Below are positions 53,899-62,931 of a DNA stretch of 64,000 bases, one piece after another. The translations under genes and the position numbers were made by a program. The notes beneath the pieces are model-generated. The model was given only the letters and a program-made list of their open reading frames with translations. It was not told where the DNA came from and made no database searches. The DNA is from Spongiihabitans sp963422685. GTDB lineage: Bacteria; Pseudomonadota; Gammaproteobacteria; Arenicellales; Poriferihabitantaceae. Numbering within the stretch: position 1 is the stretch's first letter; every line of letters begins with the position of its first letter. The stretch lies in contig OY730442.1 in NCBI GenBank assembly GCA_963422685.1, positions 1,178,001 to 1,242,000 on the forward strand, written 5' to 3'.

Positions 53899-55146
53899 TT
53901 ACAAATCAAACAGCTTGCGCGCCGCTGAAATCATACTCGCATTGCCTTCGATATCGGCCTGCTTTAACACCTGGCTGGGCTGATGGGCAATTTTGTTGGT
54001 TAAATCTCTGGCAAACTGCTCCAGCACCTGCCCGGCATCGCCGCCTTTTTCCAGCCTTTTGAGCGCACGCGCCAGTTCCGCCTGCTTTAAATCGTTCAAC
54101 CCCTGTCGGAATGATTTAATCGCCGGCACTGATTCCAGCGAGCGCATCCATCGCATAAACCTGACGACCTGGAAATCTATTATATTTTCGGCCTGTCGGG
54201 CAGCGCGTAACCGCAATTCCCGGTTTTCATCTACCATGGATTGCAAATCATCAACTGTATACAAATACACGTCCCCGAGTTGATTGACTTCCGGTTCCAC
54301 GTCGCGCGGAACGGCCAGATCGAGGATGAACATGGGGCTGTGTTTTCTTTTTTTCAGCGCACCCTCAATCGCCCCTTTCCCCAAAATAGGCAGCGTACTG
54401 GCCGTCGAGGTCACCACCATATCGGCTTGATGCAATCGGTCTGGAATTTGCCCGAGAGTAATGGCCTGGCTGCTGATCTCTTTGGCCAGGGCCTGTGCTT
54501 TTTCTATGGAGCGATTGGCGACAATAATATGCTTCACTTTGTTTTGTTTCAGGTGCCGCGCGACCAGCTCAATGGTTTCCCCGGCACCGATCAGCAATAC
54601 CGTCTGGTCCGACAAACGGGTAAACACACGTTTGGCTAAATTCACCCCGGAATAGGCCACTGAAACGGCATTTGCGCCGATATCCGTGTCGGTTCGAACC
54701 TGTTTTGCGACGTTGAAGGAATGCTGAAACAATCGATTTAACACCTTGCCGGTGGCGCCGATACGCGCTGCGGTATGAAAGGCGTGTTTCATCTGACCCA
54801 GTATCTGGGGCTCCCCCAGCACCATGGAGTCCAGACCGCAAGCCACGCGAAACGCATGTCTTACAGCAGCTTGATCGGGATGATGGTAAATGCTGTGGCG
54901 CAAATCCTGTGGATTCAGGCCGCTGTAATCGGACAGCCACGCCACAATATTGCTTTTGTCATAAGCCTCCAGGCCGCAATAGATTTCTGTGCGATTACAA
55001 GTAGATAATATGGTCGCCTCCCGGGCCCCGGCGGTCTGGGTCAGATCGGATAATGCCTGGTGGACCGAGTCGGGTGCAAATGCGGCCTTTTCCCGTATTT
55101 CAATTGGGGCAGTTTGATGGTTCAGGCCGAGCGCTAACAGGTGCAT
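53899..55146 (-). CDS. hemA: glutamyl-tRNA reductase
   Basis: HemA reduces glutamyl-tRNA to glutamate-1-semialdehyde, the first step of tetrapyrrole synthesis. It starts MHLLALGLNHQTAPIEIREK; an upstream in-frame codon at 55188 adds 14 unrelated residues. The catalytic cysteine is in LSTCNRTEIYCGL. GACGLDSMVLGEPQILGQ-type and LLIGAGETIELVARHL (NADPH) motifs are present. 415 residues. It is first of hemA-prfA-prmC and divergent from the TPR lipoprotein gene. Confidence 0.95.
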   Translation of the reverse strand: MHLLALGLNHQTAPIEIREKAAFAPDSVHQALSDLTQTAGAREATILSTCNRTEIYCGLEAYDKSNIVAWLSDYSGLNPQDLRHSIYHHPDQAAVRHAFRVACGLDSMVLGEPQILGQMKHAFHTAARIGATGKVLNRLFQHSFNVAKQVRTDTDIGANAVSVAYSGVNLAKRVFTRLSDQTVLLIGAGETIELVARHLKQNKVKHIIVANRSIEKAQALAKEISSQAITLGQIPDRLHQADMVVTSTASTLPILGKGAIEGALKKRKHSPMFILDLAVPRDVEPEVNQLGDVYLYTVDDLQSMVDENRELRLRAARQAENIIDFQVVRFMRWMRSLESVPAIKSFRQGLNDLKQAELARALKRLEKGGDAGQVLEQFARDLTNKIAHQPSQVLKQADIEGNASMISAARKLFDL

Positions 55147-55399
55147 ATATATAATATTAAACCAACCAATGACCAGAGAATCACCCAAAACAGCGTGTGC
55201 ACCATTATCGTCTGCAATTCAATGAAGGAGGTGAGTTCCAACGCAATCAAGGGCTCTTTTTAGAATTGGAATTTACCGGTTGTGGTGCGATATTATAGTG
55301 ATAATCCTTAAGGCCGGTCGGAAATAATCCCTGCAATCCTGATAGAAATATTGATAGACTTTGCGCAAAGAACCCTTGCTCAATTGACCGGTATATAAC

Positions 55400-57142
55400 T
55401 TGCTTTTCGCCCGAATACTGTTGCGTTTCAACACAAAACCAGTATTTTTCATCGCATCCATATTGGGGTTATCCGCATGTGAAACACCTTCTCCGATTGA
55501 TTCTACCCCCGCGCAGATTCACCCGGCAGCAACCCGTCCAGAAGCAATAAAAGCATCTCGTCTCAGCGCCACGCTGCTGTATGACATCCTTGTGGCTTCA
55601 ATCGCGTCCCAGAGAAACAACCCGGCGGCCGCGCTGGAAGCGCTTTCAAGAGCCGCCTATCAATCCAGAGATCACCGCATCATTTCCAGGGCAATTCAAC
55701 TGGCTATGGACATGGCAGAATATCAGCAGGCCATAGAGCTGGCCCGGTTATTTTCACGTTTGCAGCCTGACAACTATCCGGTAATCCTTACTCTGGCAAA
55801 CGCCCAGTTCAAAATGGGCGAAAAGCAGGCAGCCTATGCACTTTTAGTTAATTTAATCAACCAGCAAGAAACGGGAGATTCACCAGTCCTTCGGGACATT
55901 GCAACACTGCTTTCCCGACAGGACCAGTCTGTTGTTTTATCCGATTTTTTGCAGTACGTTGACAATGATCCGGACAATGCACAACTGGTGCTGACGGCCG
56001 CCATACTGGCCGGGAGAATTGAAAACACCGAAGAATTCATGCGCTTGCTGGATAAAACGCTGGAAATAAAACCGGATTGGGAATATCCGGCGGCGCTCAA
56101 GTTATCGGAATTGTCCAGCCACGACCCGGACAGCATGACAGGTTTCGCCGAGCAGTATCTTGCGGCCAACCCTGAACATGAAAACTTCAAATCCCGGTAT
56201 GCACGGATTCTGCTGAGCGAAAATCAGACCGATAAAGCGCTGGAGCTTATGCAGTCAATACTGGCGCTTAATCCGGAATCGGCCTATACCTTGTTTGCCA
56301 TCGGCGCTGTATATATGGAAAAAGGTTTGCCGGAGCAGGCGAAGGCGGCTTTAGTCCGGCATCTCGCACTCAGCCCAAATAATGACCAGGCCCGGATTTA
56401 TCTATCTGACATTGAATTTGCACAGGACAATTACACGGCCGCCATCAATTATTTACACGGCGTCGCATCACAAAGATACTACCTGGACGCGCAAATCAAA
56501 ATCGCCAGAATCATCGCCCGGCGTAATAATGTGGACTCTGCCTTACAGTATTTGCAGCAAATCGATGTGTATAACGATAACGATAAAACCCGACTGATAC
56601 TCGAACAGGGCGGGCTGCTGCAGGATCACAAGCTTTTCCACCGCTCCATCCGGTTGCTCAATCAGGGATTAAAACAATTCCCGCAACAACCGGATTTATT
56701 GTACAACCGGGGGCTGCTTGCCGCCCAGCTGGAATTACTGGAAGTGCACGAGCGGGACATGCGCAAGTTAATCGAGTTGCAACCCGACAATGCGCACGCG
56801 TACAATGCCCTGGGCTACACCCTGGCCGACCGGACCGACCGGCTGACAGAGGCAATGGAACTGATTTCCAAAGCGCATCAATTACTGCCGGATAATGGTT
56901 TTATTCTGGACAGTATGGGTTGGGTACATTACCGACTCGGCAACACGCAGCAGGCGATAAGATTTTTACGCCAGGCGCTCCAGGTGCGGCAGGATGCAGA
57001 GATTGCGGCACACTTAGGGGAAGTGCTCTGGGTCGCAGGCGCCAGGGATGAAGCGCTTGAAATCTGGCGGCAAGGCACCGAATGGGGGGTTGACAATACG
57101 ATTTTGCAGGACACCATAAAACGTTTGTCTGCGCAGCCCTGA
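55400..57142 (+). CDS. TPR-repeat lipoprotein upstream of lolB
   Basis: The protein begins with a lipoprotein signal (FNTKPVFFIASILGLSAC, lipidated Cys at about residue 27). The rest is a long TPR array, with clear 34-residue units from about residue 70 to 560 (AAALEALSRAAYQSRD, HAYNALGYTLADRTDRLTEA, GWVHYRLGNTQQAIRFLRQA). Start codon is TTG, at 55400 or 55421. Homologues sit between hemA and lolB in many gammaproteobacteria. Their role is not firmly known, although outer-membrane assembly is suspected. 580 residues. Convergence with no other gene. Confidence 0.8.
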   Translation: MLFARILLRFNTKPVFFIASILGLSACETPSPIDSTPAQIHPAATRPEAIKASRLSATLLYDILVASIASQRNNPAAALEALSRAAYQSRDHRIISRAIQLAMDMAEYQQAIELARLFSRLQPDNYPVILTLANAQFKMGEKQAAYALLVNLINQQETGDSPVLRDIATLLSRQDQSVVLSDFLQYVDNDPDNAQLVLTAAILAGRIENTEEFMRLLDKTLEIKPDWEYPAALKLSELSSHDPDSMTGFAEQYLAANPEHENFKSRYARILLSENQTDKALELMQSILALNPESAYTLFAIGAVYMEKGLPEQAKAALVRHLALSPNNDQARIYLSDIEFAQDNYTAAINYLHGVASQRYYLDAQIKIARIIARRNNVDSALQYLQQIDVYNDNDKTRLILEQGGLLQDHKLFHRSIRLLNQGLKQFPQQPDLLYNRGLLAAQLELLEVHERDMRKLIELQPDNAHAYNALGYTLADRTDRLTEAMELISKAHQLLPDNGFILDSMGWVHYRLGNTQQAIRFLRQALQVRQDAEIAAHLGEVLWVAGARDEALEIWRQGTEWGVDNTILQDTIKRLSAQP

Positions 57143-57294
57143 GCAACCTGTTTCACTCCTGCTCATGCCTGGGATCAGCGGGATCAGACCCTGGATCATG
57201 CCGGTCATGATATTCAGCCCGGCGCCGAATTTTTTGTTGAAACGCCCGAGTATTGTCAAACCGCGCAGTATTTTTTTAACCCAGTGATGGGTCC

Positions 57295-57960
57295 ATGATG
57301 AATTTTACCTGCCGAATCCCCGTCATTCTGGCGATTGTCATTCTGTCTGGCTGCGCAACCGGCATATCTGACCATACTGCCACCAAGTCCCACCGTCTGG
57401 CCCTGTGGGAACAGCAGCAAATCAATAACGCGAATATTTCCAGTTGGGCGCTGACCGGAAAAATTGGCGTGAAAACCGGCAGCAAGGGCGGCACCGCCAC
57501 CTTACACTGGGCGTATCTGGCGGGTGCCCAGGAAATTCAGCTTTATGGTCCGTTCGGAGGAGGCCGGGTACAAATCACCACAACAGCAGATTCCGCTACG
57601 CTGGAAGACACCAGAGGCGGCGTCATACAGGGAGAATCAGCGGACGAAGTTTTATATCGACGACTGGGATGGCAGGTTCCTTTCACCGGGTTGGTGAAGT
57701 GGTGCAGAGGAATACCCGATGACAATGCCACAGACATAGAAATTGACGGCGCTGGCCGACTGAAAAGTTTGAACCAGGGAATCTGGCATGTCGAATATCA
57801 GCAATACGTTTCCGTGGATGCACTGACTTTACCGGCAAAACTGACCATTACCTCCCGGCCCGGGGCGCTTGATTTATACGATGAAAAGGGACGGCACATC
57901 GGTGATGAATTGCGCGTTAAGTTAATTCTGAAACGCTGGCGGGGTATAGACTCCAAGTAG
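57295..57960 (+). CDS. lolB: outer-membrane lipoprotein receptor LolB
   Basis: LolB takes lipoproteins from LolA and inserts them into the outer membrane. The signal peptide ends VILSGCATG with the lipidated Cys at about residue 20. SWALTGKIGVKTGSKGGTATLHW is the usual first strand pair, and LYRRLGWQVPFTGLVKWCRG contains the family's conserved hydrophobic loop. 221 residues. Its stop lies two bases from the ispE ATG, so translation is coupled, as in other gammaproteobacteria. Confidence 0.9.
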   Translation: MMNFTCRIPVILAIVILSGCATGISDHTATKSHRLALWEQQQINNANISSWALTGKIGVKTGSKGGTATLHWAYLAGAQEIQLYGPFGGGRVQITTTADSATLEDTRGGVIQGESADEVLYRRLGWQVPFTGLVKWCRGIPDDNATDIEIDGAGRLKSLNQGIWHVEYQQYVSVDALTLPAKLTITSRPGALDLYDEKGRHIGDELRVKLILKRWRGIDSK

Positions 57961-57962
57961 CC

Positions 57963-58814
57963 ATGAGCAAAAGCAGTCCTCCCCTGGTGCGAATGTCGCC
58001 GGGGAAAATTAATTTATTCCTGCACATAACCGGTCAGCGCAACGATGGCTATCACCTGCTGGAGACGGTATTTCAGTTTCTCGGGTTTTCCGACACCCTG
58101 AAATTCGAGCGCCTGGAAAGTGATGACATTATTCGCCAGGACGATCACGACTTCGCTCTGCCCGATATGGACCTGATTATCCAGGCCGCAACGCTTTTAC
58201 GCAGCCGATGCAATCCCGGGCGGGCGGACGGCGTCAAAATTACCTTGTCAAAAGTTATTCCGCCGGGCAGCGGCATGGGCGGTGGCAGCTCCAATGCCGC
58301 TACCACCCTGATGGCGTTAAATCAATTGTGGCAAGTCGGACTAGGCAAGAATCAATTGCTGGCCCTTGCCGTTCAACTGGGTGCGGATGTGCCCGTGTTC
58401 GTGCATGGAAAATCATGCTGGGCCACCGGCACAGGCGAAATTTTCACAAACTTTGCGCCGCCCGAAAACTGGTATTGCTTCTGCATTCCTTCCATGGCGG
58501 TTTCCACTGCGGAGATCTTCTCAAGCCCGGATTTGACCCGCAATCATCCTTCGATTTCCCAGGCCGATTTTTTCCGGGGGGAAATATCCAACGATCTGGA
58601 ATGGGTCACCCGAAAACACTGCCCCCAAGTTGATCAGGCCCTATCCACGCTGAACCAATACGGCAAGGCGCAAATGAATGGCAGCGGATCTTCGGTTTTC
58701 CTGCGCTGCGATTCTGCAAAACAAGCCAATGAAATATGCCAGAAGTTACCTGCGGATTTGCCTGGTTTTGTAACCCGGTCAATGAATCACATTGCATGGG
58801 CCTGCCCGGATTAA
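57963..58814 (+). CDS. ispE: 4-diphosphocytidyl-2-C-methyl-D-erythritol kinase
   Basis: IspE phosphorylates CDP-ME in the MEP isoprenoid pathway. The GHMP-kinase ATP loop is PPGSGMGGGSSNAATTLMAL. N-terminal SPGKINLFLHITGQRNDGYHL contains the substrate lysine, and MNGSGSSVFLRC is the third motif. 283 residues. The prs and tRNA-Gln genes that normally come next are absent; the next gene is on the other strand. Confidence 0.95.
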   Translation: MSKSSPPLVRMSPGKINLFLHITGQRNDGYHLLETVFQFLGFSDTLKFERLESDDIIRQDDHDFALPDMDLIIQAATLLRSRCNPGRADGVKITLSKVIPPGSGMGGGSSNAATTLMALNQLWQVGLGKNQLLALAVQLGADVPVFVHGKSCWATGTGEIFTNFAPPENWYCFCIPSMAVSTAEIFSSPDLTRNHPSISQADFFRGEISNDLEWVTRKHCPQVDQALSTLNQYGKAQMNGSGSSVFLRCDSAKQANEICQKLPADLPGFVTRSMNHIAWACPD

Positions 58815-58828
58815 GCCTTAGACAGCGC

Positions 58829-59791
58829 TTAAAAAGTTTCCCCCAGCTTGTGCCTGGCCGCATACAGCGCGATAAAATCGTAAACCAGGGTGGCCGCCAA
58901 AAGCGAGGTGATTTCGGCGTGGTCATAGGTCGGGGACACTTCGACCAGATCCATTCCCACCAGATTCAAACCGCGCAACCCCCGGACAATTTTCAACGCC
59001 TGCACCGAGCTTAAGCCACCGCATACCGGCGTACCCGTTCCCGGGGCATAGGCCGGGTCGACGCAATCAATGTCGAATGTCAAGTAGGTTTTGTTGTGGC
59101 TAATGATGTGCCTGATGTTTTCGATCAATTCCTGTTCGCTGTGGTCATGCAGCCAATCGGCATGAAAAATATTAAATCCCATGGGTTTGTCGTTGGTGGT
59201 TCTTATGCCGACCTGAACCGACTCGGCCGGTACCACCAATCCTTCATTCACTGCGTGGAAGAACATGGTGCCATGATCGATTCTGCCCGTTTCGTCTTCC
59301 CAGGTATCGGTATGGGCATCGAAATGCAACAGTGAAACCGGGCCATGTTTTTTCACATGCGCCCGTAACAATGGCAGGGATAAAAAATGATCGCCGCCCA
59401 ACGAGAGTACGGCGGTATCGGTATTCAAAATGGTCTCGATATGCGCCTGAATCTGATCGGGTACGCCCTGGGGCTGACCATGATCAAAATTGCAGTCGCC
59501 ATAATCCACAACTTTTAAGCATTCAAAAGCATCGAAATCCCAGGGAAAATTTCGCTGCCAGGCGAGTTCAGTCGATGCGGCGCGGATGCCCCTTGGTCCA
59601 AACCGGGCGCCGGGCCGGTTGGTGGTCGCGGTATCAAATGGAATGCCGGTTATGGCCAATTCCGCTTCGGTCAGGTCTTTGGTATACATCCGCCGGGCAA
59701 AACTCAGCGCCCCGGAATAAGTCGGTTCCGGTGTAACCGCGCCAAAAGATTTTGCGGTAAATGCCTGGTCTATTCTGTCGGGTGAATTCAT
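58829..59791 (-). CDS. speB: agmatinase / ureohydrolase family protein
   Basis: Metal-dependent ureohydrolase. The manganese ligands are in LSLGGDHFLSLPLL (His), HFDAHTDTWED (Asp, His, Asp) and LTFDIDCVDPAYAPGTGTP (two Asp). Start set at MNSPDRI (59791); the longer frame to 59866 adds 25 unrelated residues. About 320 residues. Agmatinase would make putrescine, but related ureohydrolases such as guanidinobutyrase share these motifs, so the substrate is a family-level call. It converges on ispE. Confidence 0.8.
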   Translation of the reverse strand: MNSPDRIDQAFTAKSFGAVTPEPTYSGALSFARRMYTKDLTEAELAITGIPFDTATTNRPGARFGPRGIRAASTELAWQRNFPWDFDAFECLKVVDYGDCNFDHGQPQGVPDQIQAHIETILNTDTAVLSLGGDHFLSLPLLRAHVKKHGPVSLLHFDAHTDTWEDETGRIDHGTMFFHAVNEGLVVPAESVQVGIRTTNDKPMGFNIFHADWLHDHSEQELIENIRHIISHNKTYLTFDIDCVDPAYAPGTGTPVCGGLSSVQALKIVRGLRGLNLVGMDLVEVSPTYDHAEITSLLAATLVYDFIALYAARHKLGETF

Positions 59792-59959
59792 TCTCGGGTT
59801 ACCTGGGAGACGGGTTGGTTTTATACCGGGCGAGTCTAACAAATCCTGACAAAAATTTAACGCCAAACCCGAATGCTCTGGTCTTTCTCATAATTAATTG
59901 ACTCGCAATCCTAATTATGGATTAATTTACACGATTGCCAATCTGCCCGGACCAAGCTG

Positions 59960-61339
59960 ATGTCCTATTACCACTCCATAATCGACACCATTGGAAATAC
60001 ACCATTGGTGAAATTGAACTCTGTAACAGCGGGAATCAAGGGAACAATACTGGCTAAAGTCGAGTATTTCAATCCTGGCAATTCCATGAAGGACCGCATG
60101 GCCATCAAGATGATTGATGATGCTGAAGCACGCGGAGACCTGAAACCAGGGGGAACTATTATTGAAGGAACCTCCGGTAATACCGGAATGGGGCTTGCTC
60201 TCGGCGCCATCGCCCGGGGTTACAAATGTATTTTCACTCTGGCTGATAAACAATCCCGGGAGAAAATTGATATTTTGAGGGCGGTCGGAGCAGAAGTGTT
60301 CGTCTGCCCTACCAGCGTAGCGCCGGAAGATCCCCGGTCTTACTATTCCGTTGCCCAGCGTCTGAATAATGAAATCGAAAACTCGTATTATCCCAACCAG
60401 TATGACAACCTGTCCAATACGGCGGCGCATTATGAAACCACCGGCCCGGAAATCTGGCAACAAACCGAAGGCCAGATCACCCATTATGCCGCCGGAGTGG
60501 GAACAGGTGGATCAATGTGCGGGGTAGCGAAGTATTTAAAGGAGCAAAACTGCGATGTGGTGACCGTCGGTATCGATACCTATGGTTCCGTTTTCAAGAA
60601 GTACAAGGAAACCGGTGAATTTGACGAAAACGAAATTTACCCCTATCTGACCGAGGGCATTGGCGAAGACATCCTGCCGGCAAATGTGGATTTCTCCCTG
60701 ATTGATCATTTCGTTAAATGTACCGATAAAGACGCCGCAATCATGACCCGACGTCTTTCCCGTGAAGAAGGCCTGTTTGTCGGCTGGTCATGCGGCTCTG
60801 CGGTTTGGGGCGCACTGCAATGGGCGAGGAAAAACCTGCACGATGAGGATCTTATGGTGGTTATATTGCCAGACCACGGTACGCGGTACCTCGGCAAGGT
60901 ATATAACGACAACTGGATGAAAGATCATGGCTTCCTTGAGCAGCGGGAATATGCGTCGGCAAAAAGTATCATCGCCCGACAAAGCGGCGAGAATGCGTTA
61001 ACTACAATCAACCAAAACTCAAAAGTATCCGCAGCGATACAGTTGATGACCCGGCTGGGCATTTCCCAATTGCCCGTAGTGGGCGACGACGGGGAGTTTG
61101 TCGGCAGATTATCCGACACCAGCTTACTGTCGCAGTTAATCGCAGACCCTGCTTTACGCGAAAAAGAAATTCAGGCAATCATGGAAAAACCGTTCCAGTT
61201 TGTCCCGGCCAACAGCACCCTGGATGTATTGTCTTCCATGATTACTCGGGACAATCCTGCGGTGATGGTTCGGGATGAAAACAATCATCCAAGAATTATC
61301 ACACAACAGGATTTACTGGAAACGATTGCGAAGAATTAA
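59960..61339 (+). CDS. cbs: cystathionine beta-synthase with C-terminal CBS pair
   Basis: PLP-dependent fold II enzyme. The cofactor lysine is Lys44 in NPGNSMKDRMA, the phosphate loop is VGTGGSMCG, and EGTSGNTGMGLAL binds the substrate carboxylate. The last 120 residues form two CBS motifs (AAIQLMTRLGISQLPVVGDDG and LDVLSSMITRDNPAVMVRDENN). 459 residues, as in the bacterial CBS form. It joins serine and homocysteine, a link with serA/serC, and can also release H2S. It ends at a bidirectional terminator. Confidence 0.88.
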   Translation: MSYYHSIIDTIGNTPLVKLNSVTAGIKGTILAKVEYFNPGNSMKDRMAIKMIDDAEARGDLKPGGTIIEGTSGNTGMGLALGAIARGYKCIFTLADKQSREKIDILRAVGAEVFVCPTSVAPEDPRSYYSVAQRLNNEIENSYYPNQYDNLSNTAAHYETTGPEIWQQTEGQITHYAAGVGTGGSMCGVAKYLKEQNCDVVTVGIDTYGSVFKKYKETGEFDENEIYPYLTEGIGEDILPANVDFSLIDHFVKCTDKDAAIMTRRLSREEGLFVGWSCGSAVWGALQWARKNLHDEDLMVVILPDHGTRYLGKVYNDNWMKDHGFLEQREYASAKSIIARQSGENALTTINQNSKVSAAIQLMTRLGISQLPVVGDDGEFVGRLSDTSLLSQLIADPALREKEIQAIMEKPFQFVPANSTLDVLSSMITRDNPAVMVRDENNHPRIITQQDLLETIAKN

Positions 61340-61433
61340 ACAAAGTAATCCTGGACCTTTGCAAATTTGCATGATTGGCCCGGTGCTATATTGGCCCTTC
61401 CTGTATTGCTGCGGCTGGTGTCTGTCCAAATTA

Positions 61434-61459
61434 AAAAGCCAGGGAAATACCTGGCTTTT
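61434..61459. terminator. bidirectional terminator between cbs and dnaN
   Basis: AAAAGCCAGG and CCTGGCTTTT form a perfect stem with a 6-nt loop. An A-run on one side and a T-run on the other allow use in both directions, for the converging cbs and dnaN genes. Confidence 0.88.
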
Positions 61460-61483
61460 GAGATAACTCCTTCATCCCGGGAA

Positions 61484-62587
61484 TCATATCCGCATCGGCA
61501 TAACCAGCCAGGTTGAGCGATTTTCCTCTGGTTGTTTAATGATACAGATACCATCGTTTCCCTGTAAATGAAATGTCATATTTTCAGTATTGACCACCCG
61601 GGCAGCATCTATCAGGTAATTGACATTGTAGCCGGTTTCGATATTTTCCCCCGTATAATCGATTTGCAATTCCTCCATTGCCTCTTCCTGTTCAGGATTC
61701 CTGGCGGTAATGCGCATCACACCCGGTTCCAGCGCGATCTTCACGCCCTTAAATCGCTCGGTGGTCAGAACCGCGGCACGATTCATGGTTTCGATAAAGG
61801 CAGCCCGATTGACATTCAGCACAGTATCGAATTCAGATTCCAGCATGCCTTTGAATTCAGGGAATTTTCCATCGATTAATTTGGTAATCAATATGGTTTC
61901 CCCTTTGGTCAGCTTGAGATGATTTTTGCTCACTTCCACCGTGGCCTCAGATTGTTCATCGCCATCCAGAAACCGGATAATTTCCGCAACCGCCTTTCTC
62001 GGCACGATCAGTTGCCGCGTGGTTTGCGCCGCCAAAGAAATATCTACTTCGGTCTGTGCCAGCCGATGCCCGTCCGTGGCAATTGCCCGCAGCGAATTTT
62101 CACCGAGTTCAAACAGCACACCATTCAGGTAATAGCGAACATCCTGCACCGCCATTGCAAAGGCGGTTCGGTTTAATACATTTCTCAAATCCGACTGTTT
62201 AATTTTAAACCGTTCTTCCCAATTATCCGCTTCTATTCTGGGAAAATCCCCGGCATCCAGAGTTTTTAGTGTATAGCGGCTCCCGCCCGAGGAGATGACA
62301 ACCGTATTGGATTCATATTTAAGGGAGATAGTCGCATTTTCCGGCAGCATTCGCGTAATATCAAAGATCTTGCGCGAAGATAAGGTAAATGCTCCATTCT
62401 CGCCGGTTACTTCATCAATACACTCCAGAATTTCAACTTCTAGATCCGTGCCTACCAGATTTAACTTTCCATTAGTATGGTTGAAATACAAATTCGCAAG
62501 AATCGGGAGAGTTTGTCGCTTTTCGACAACGCTGTTCACCAGATTTAACGCCGGCAGTAATTGTGCTCTGGCTATTTTTATATTCAT
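61484..62587 (-). CDS. dnaN: DNA polymerase III beta sliding clamp
   Basis: The ring clamp that tethers the polymerase. It begins MNIKIARAQLLPALNLVNSV and contains LPILANLYFNHTNGKLNL and FAMAVQDVRYYLNGVLFEL. Near the end are NVNYLIDAARVVNTENMTFHL and the C-terminal LVMPMRI, which forms the peptide-binding pocket. 367 residues. dnaA lies upstream on the same strand. recF and gyrB, which usually follow dnaN, are not here. Confidence 0.97.
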   Translation of the reverse strand: MNIKIARAQLLPALNLVNSVVEKRQTLPILANLYFNHTNGKLNLVGTDLEVEILECIDEVTGENGAFTLSSRKIFDITRMLPENATISLKYESNTVVISSGGSRYTLKTLDAGDFPRIEADNWEERFKIKQSDLRNVLNRTAFAMAVQDVRYYLNGVLFELGENSLRAIATDGHRLAQTEVDISLAAQTTRQLIVPRKAVAEIIRFLDGDEQSEATVEVSKNHLKLTKGETILITKLIDGKFPEFKGMLESEFDTVLNVNRAAFIETMNRAAVLTTERFKGVKIALEPGVMRITARNPEQEEAMEELQIDYTGENIETGYNVNYLIDAARVVNTENMTFHLQGNDGICIIKQPEENRSTWLVMPMRI

Positions 62588-62931
62588 AAGTATTTATAGT
62601 AAGAATGTTTATAGGCTTTGTGGATTAGTGGAAAACTTAAATAAAAGACTGTTTTACAGTCACTTATAAATCACTTTTGTTGTGAGTAAGATCAGGGATA
62701 AGTATTGTAAAACCAAACAGTTTTTTGTGGGTAAGTCTTTATCCACAGAACCGCCCACATATAATAGAGAGATGTGCACAGGAAAATCACAATTTTATAC
62801 ACAGGCCATGGACTTCAGTTAAAACCGGAATCTGCGGGAAAAACTCCGGGAGCATGAAAAGAAATGTTGCATGGTCAATGTCAATGAACAACCAATGGGG
62901 TAATCCGCAATCGCGGCCCGCAAAACCGGGC
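62588..62931. promoter_or_regulatory. dnaA-dnaN intergenic region, oriC-like DnaA-box cluster
   Basis: Two perfect DnaA boxes are present: TTATCCACA at 62739-62747 and TTATACACA at 62795-62803. One-mismatch copies lie at 62619-62627 (TGTGGATTA), 62681-62689 (TGTGAGTAA, two mismatches) and 62726-62734 (TGTGGGTAA), the last ones on the opposite strand. The segment at 62581-62720 is AT-rich, as an unwinding element would be. In pseudomonads and relatives one functional origin lies between dnaA and dnaN. The sequence also must hold the dnaN promoter. Confidence 0.65.
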
